The notes beneath the pieces were generated by a model. It was not told the origin of the DNA. It ran no database searches and saw nothing but the letters and a program-made list of their open reading frames with translations. Both the position numbers and the translations under genes were made by a program. Source: a bacterium UBP3_UBA1247 (GTDB lineage: Bacteria; UBA3054). From it: 5,448 nt of DNA. Location: contig DBWD01000057.1 of NCBI GenBank assembly GCA_002308555.1, positions 9,826 through 15,273 of the forward strand, written 5' to 3'. Shown here one piece after another: positions 4,618 to 5,448 of the stretch (position 1 is the stretch's first letter; the number at the start of each line of letters is the position of its first letter).

Positions 4618-5448
4618 GTTTTTTTCATGTTTGAAAAGGTTCATGATGCCGCCGGCCAAAACGATCTCTTTCTCTCTTTCCGTGAGGGAGTGGGAGACGG
4701 CGATCTTCTCGTTTTTGTCCGTTACGATCTCGATCGCGCCGCCTTTCTTGATCTGCTCTGGCAGGGCTTTTATTTCCAGCGTTTCCGCCTTCTCGAGTTT
4801 TTCCTTGTCCTCCGGGGAGGCGATGGCCAGCGGCAGGATGCCGAAGTTGATGAGGTTGGCGGTGTGGATGCGCTCGAAGGAGAGCGCCAGAACGATCTTA
4901 ACGCCCAGGTACATGGGGCAGATGGCCGCGTGTTCCCGGGAGCTGCCCTGGCCGTAGGAAAGGCCGGCCACTATGACGCCGTGGCGTCCGGCGGCTTTCG
5001 CTTTCAGGGCGCGCTGGGCGAAGGTGGGCTTGCCCTCCTCGCTGAAGCAGTTGAAGACGTACTCCGCGTACTTCGGGATGTTGGAGCGGAATTTCAGGAA
5101 GGCGCCCGCGGGCATGATGTGGTCCGTGGTTATCTTGTCGCCCAGTTTGATCAGGATCTCGCCTTTGATGTTTTCAGGCAGCGGGGTGTTCTCAGGCGGC
5201 TTGCCGATGGTGGAGGCGCGGAAGATCTCGGGCTTGCGCCTGGGCGGCGGCACTATGAGCCAGTCGTCCGCGTCGTAGCGCTCCGGTTCCTCCACTTTGG
5301 GATACTTGATGACGTCCTGTTTCCTGGGGTCCACGATCTCGCCGCAGATGGCCGCCATGACGGCGGTCTCGGGGCTGGCCAGGAAGACTGTGTCATTGGG
5401 CGTTCCCGTGCGGCCGGAGAAGTTGCGGTTGAAGGTCCTGACGCTGAC
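4615..5448 (-). CDS. Aconitate hydratase, C-terminal part (cut by the window edge)
   Basis: The frame stays open to the right edge. Upstream of the first in-window ATG (5358) it encodes VSVRTFNRNFSGRTGTPND, the conserved aconitase NRNF-x-GR-x-G motif, so the true start lies outside and 277 residues are visible. Next comes the C-terminal swivel domain: GDKITTDHIMPAGA, RSNIP, YGQGSSREHAA (SSRE at about 4944-4933, holding active-site Ser and Arg), FERIHTANLINFGILPL, and a C-terminal LTEREKEIVLAGG. Aconitase isomerises citrate and isocitrate through cis-aconitate using a [4Fe-4S] cluster; the cluster cysteines would lie in the unseen N-terminal part. The wording of the swivel domain resembles the long monomeric 'Aquifex-type' aconitases. 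A homoaconitase or isopropylmalate isomerase is less likely, since the large and small domains appear fused in one chain. It is the most upstream visible gene of the operon. Confidence 0.93.
   Translation of the reverse strand, partial: VSVRTFNRNFSGRTGTPNDTVFLASPETAVMAAICGEIVDPRKQDVIKYPKVEEPERYDADDWLIVPPPRRKPEIFRASTIGKPPENTPLPENIKGEILIKLGDKITTDHIMPAGAFLKFRSNIPKYAEYVFNCFSEEGKPTFAQRALKAKAAGRHGVIVAGLSYGQGSSREHAAICPMYLGVKIVLALSFERIHTANLINFGILPLAIASPEDKEKLEKAETLEIKALPEQIKKGGAIEIVTDKNEKIAVSHSLTEREKEIVLAGGIMNLFKHEKN

Noticed and set aside
4615..5358. Stand-alone small subunit of isopropylmalate isomerase (LeuD) starting at the ATG at 5358
   Set aside because: The frame continues upstream to the window edge with the NRNFSGR motif of the aconitase large domain, so the ATG at 5358 is internal to a longer fused enzyme.

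Overview
The window is a compact bacterial gene block. Six genes lie head to tail on the minus strand and fill positions 277-5448. A repeat-rich intergenic tail occupies 1-276. The genes are GC-rich and the intergenic linker is AT-rich. Gene borders are tight, with gaps of 4 to 26 nt or a 14-nt overlap. No start has a recognisable Shine-Dalgarno sequence, and several starts follow an A-rich stretch. I cannot name the organism. An aconitase resembling the long monomeric 'Aquifex-type' form and a PTPS-III-type pterin enzyme point to a less-studied, possibly anaerobic bacterial lineage, but this is only a weak inference.

Read in the direction of transcription (right to left), the genes are: the C-terminal part of an aconitate hydratase, cut by the right edge (5448-4615); a 6-pyruvoyl-tetrahydropterin synthase family protein with a Glu-type active site, suggesting folate rather than queuosine synthesis (4610-4221); GpsA, NAD(P)-dependent glycerol-3-phosphate dehydrogenase (4216-3125); a protein with a proteasome/HslV-like (Ntn-hydrolase) sequence pattern that seems to lack the catalytic threonine (3120-2353); a PflX-type (COG1313) radical SAM protein (2366-1404); and a membrane-anchored calcineurin-like metallophosphoesterase (1377-277). 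A strong rho-independent terminator at 219-249 closes the unit.

The genes look co-transcribed, yet they belong to different pathways: TCA cycle, pterin/folate, phospholipid precursor, an orphan radical SAM enzyme and a membrane phosphoesterase. This resembles a mixed housekeeping operon more than a single dedicated system. Three successive junctions have the same layout, TAA, four bases, ATG, which suggests termination-reinitiation coupling.

Beyond the terminator, 1-218 contains no credible gene. It holds a tandem array of a 12-bp unit (six perfect copies plus one degenerate copy), two copies of a one-base variant at the left edge, an AT-rich linker between them, and a separate 11-bp direct repeat. 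I see no clear case for a complete new multi-gene system. The items most worth a second look are the probably inactive proteasome-like protein, the Glu-type pterin enzyme, the 12-bp array, and the SD-less TAA-N4-ATG junctions.
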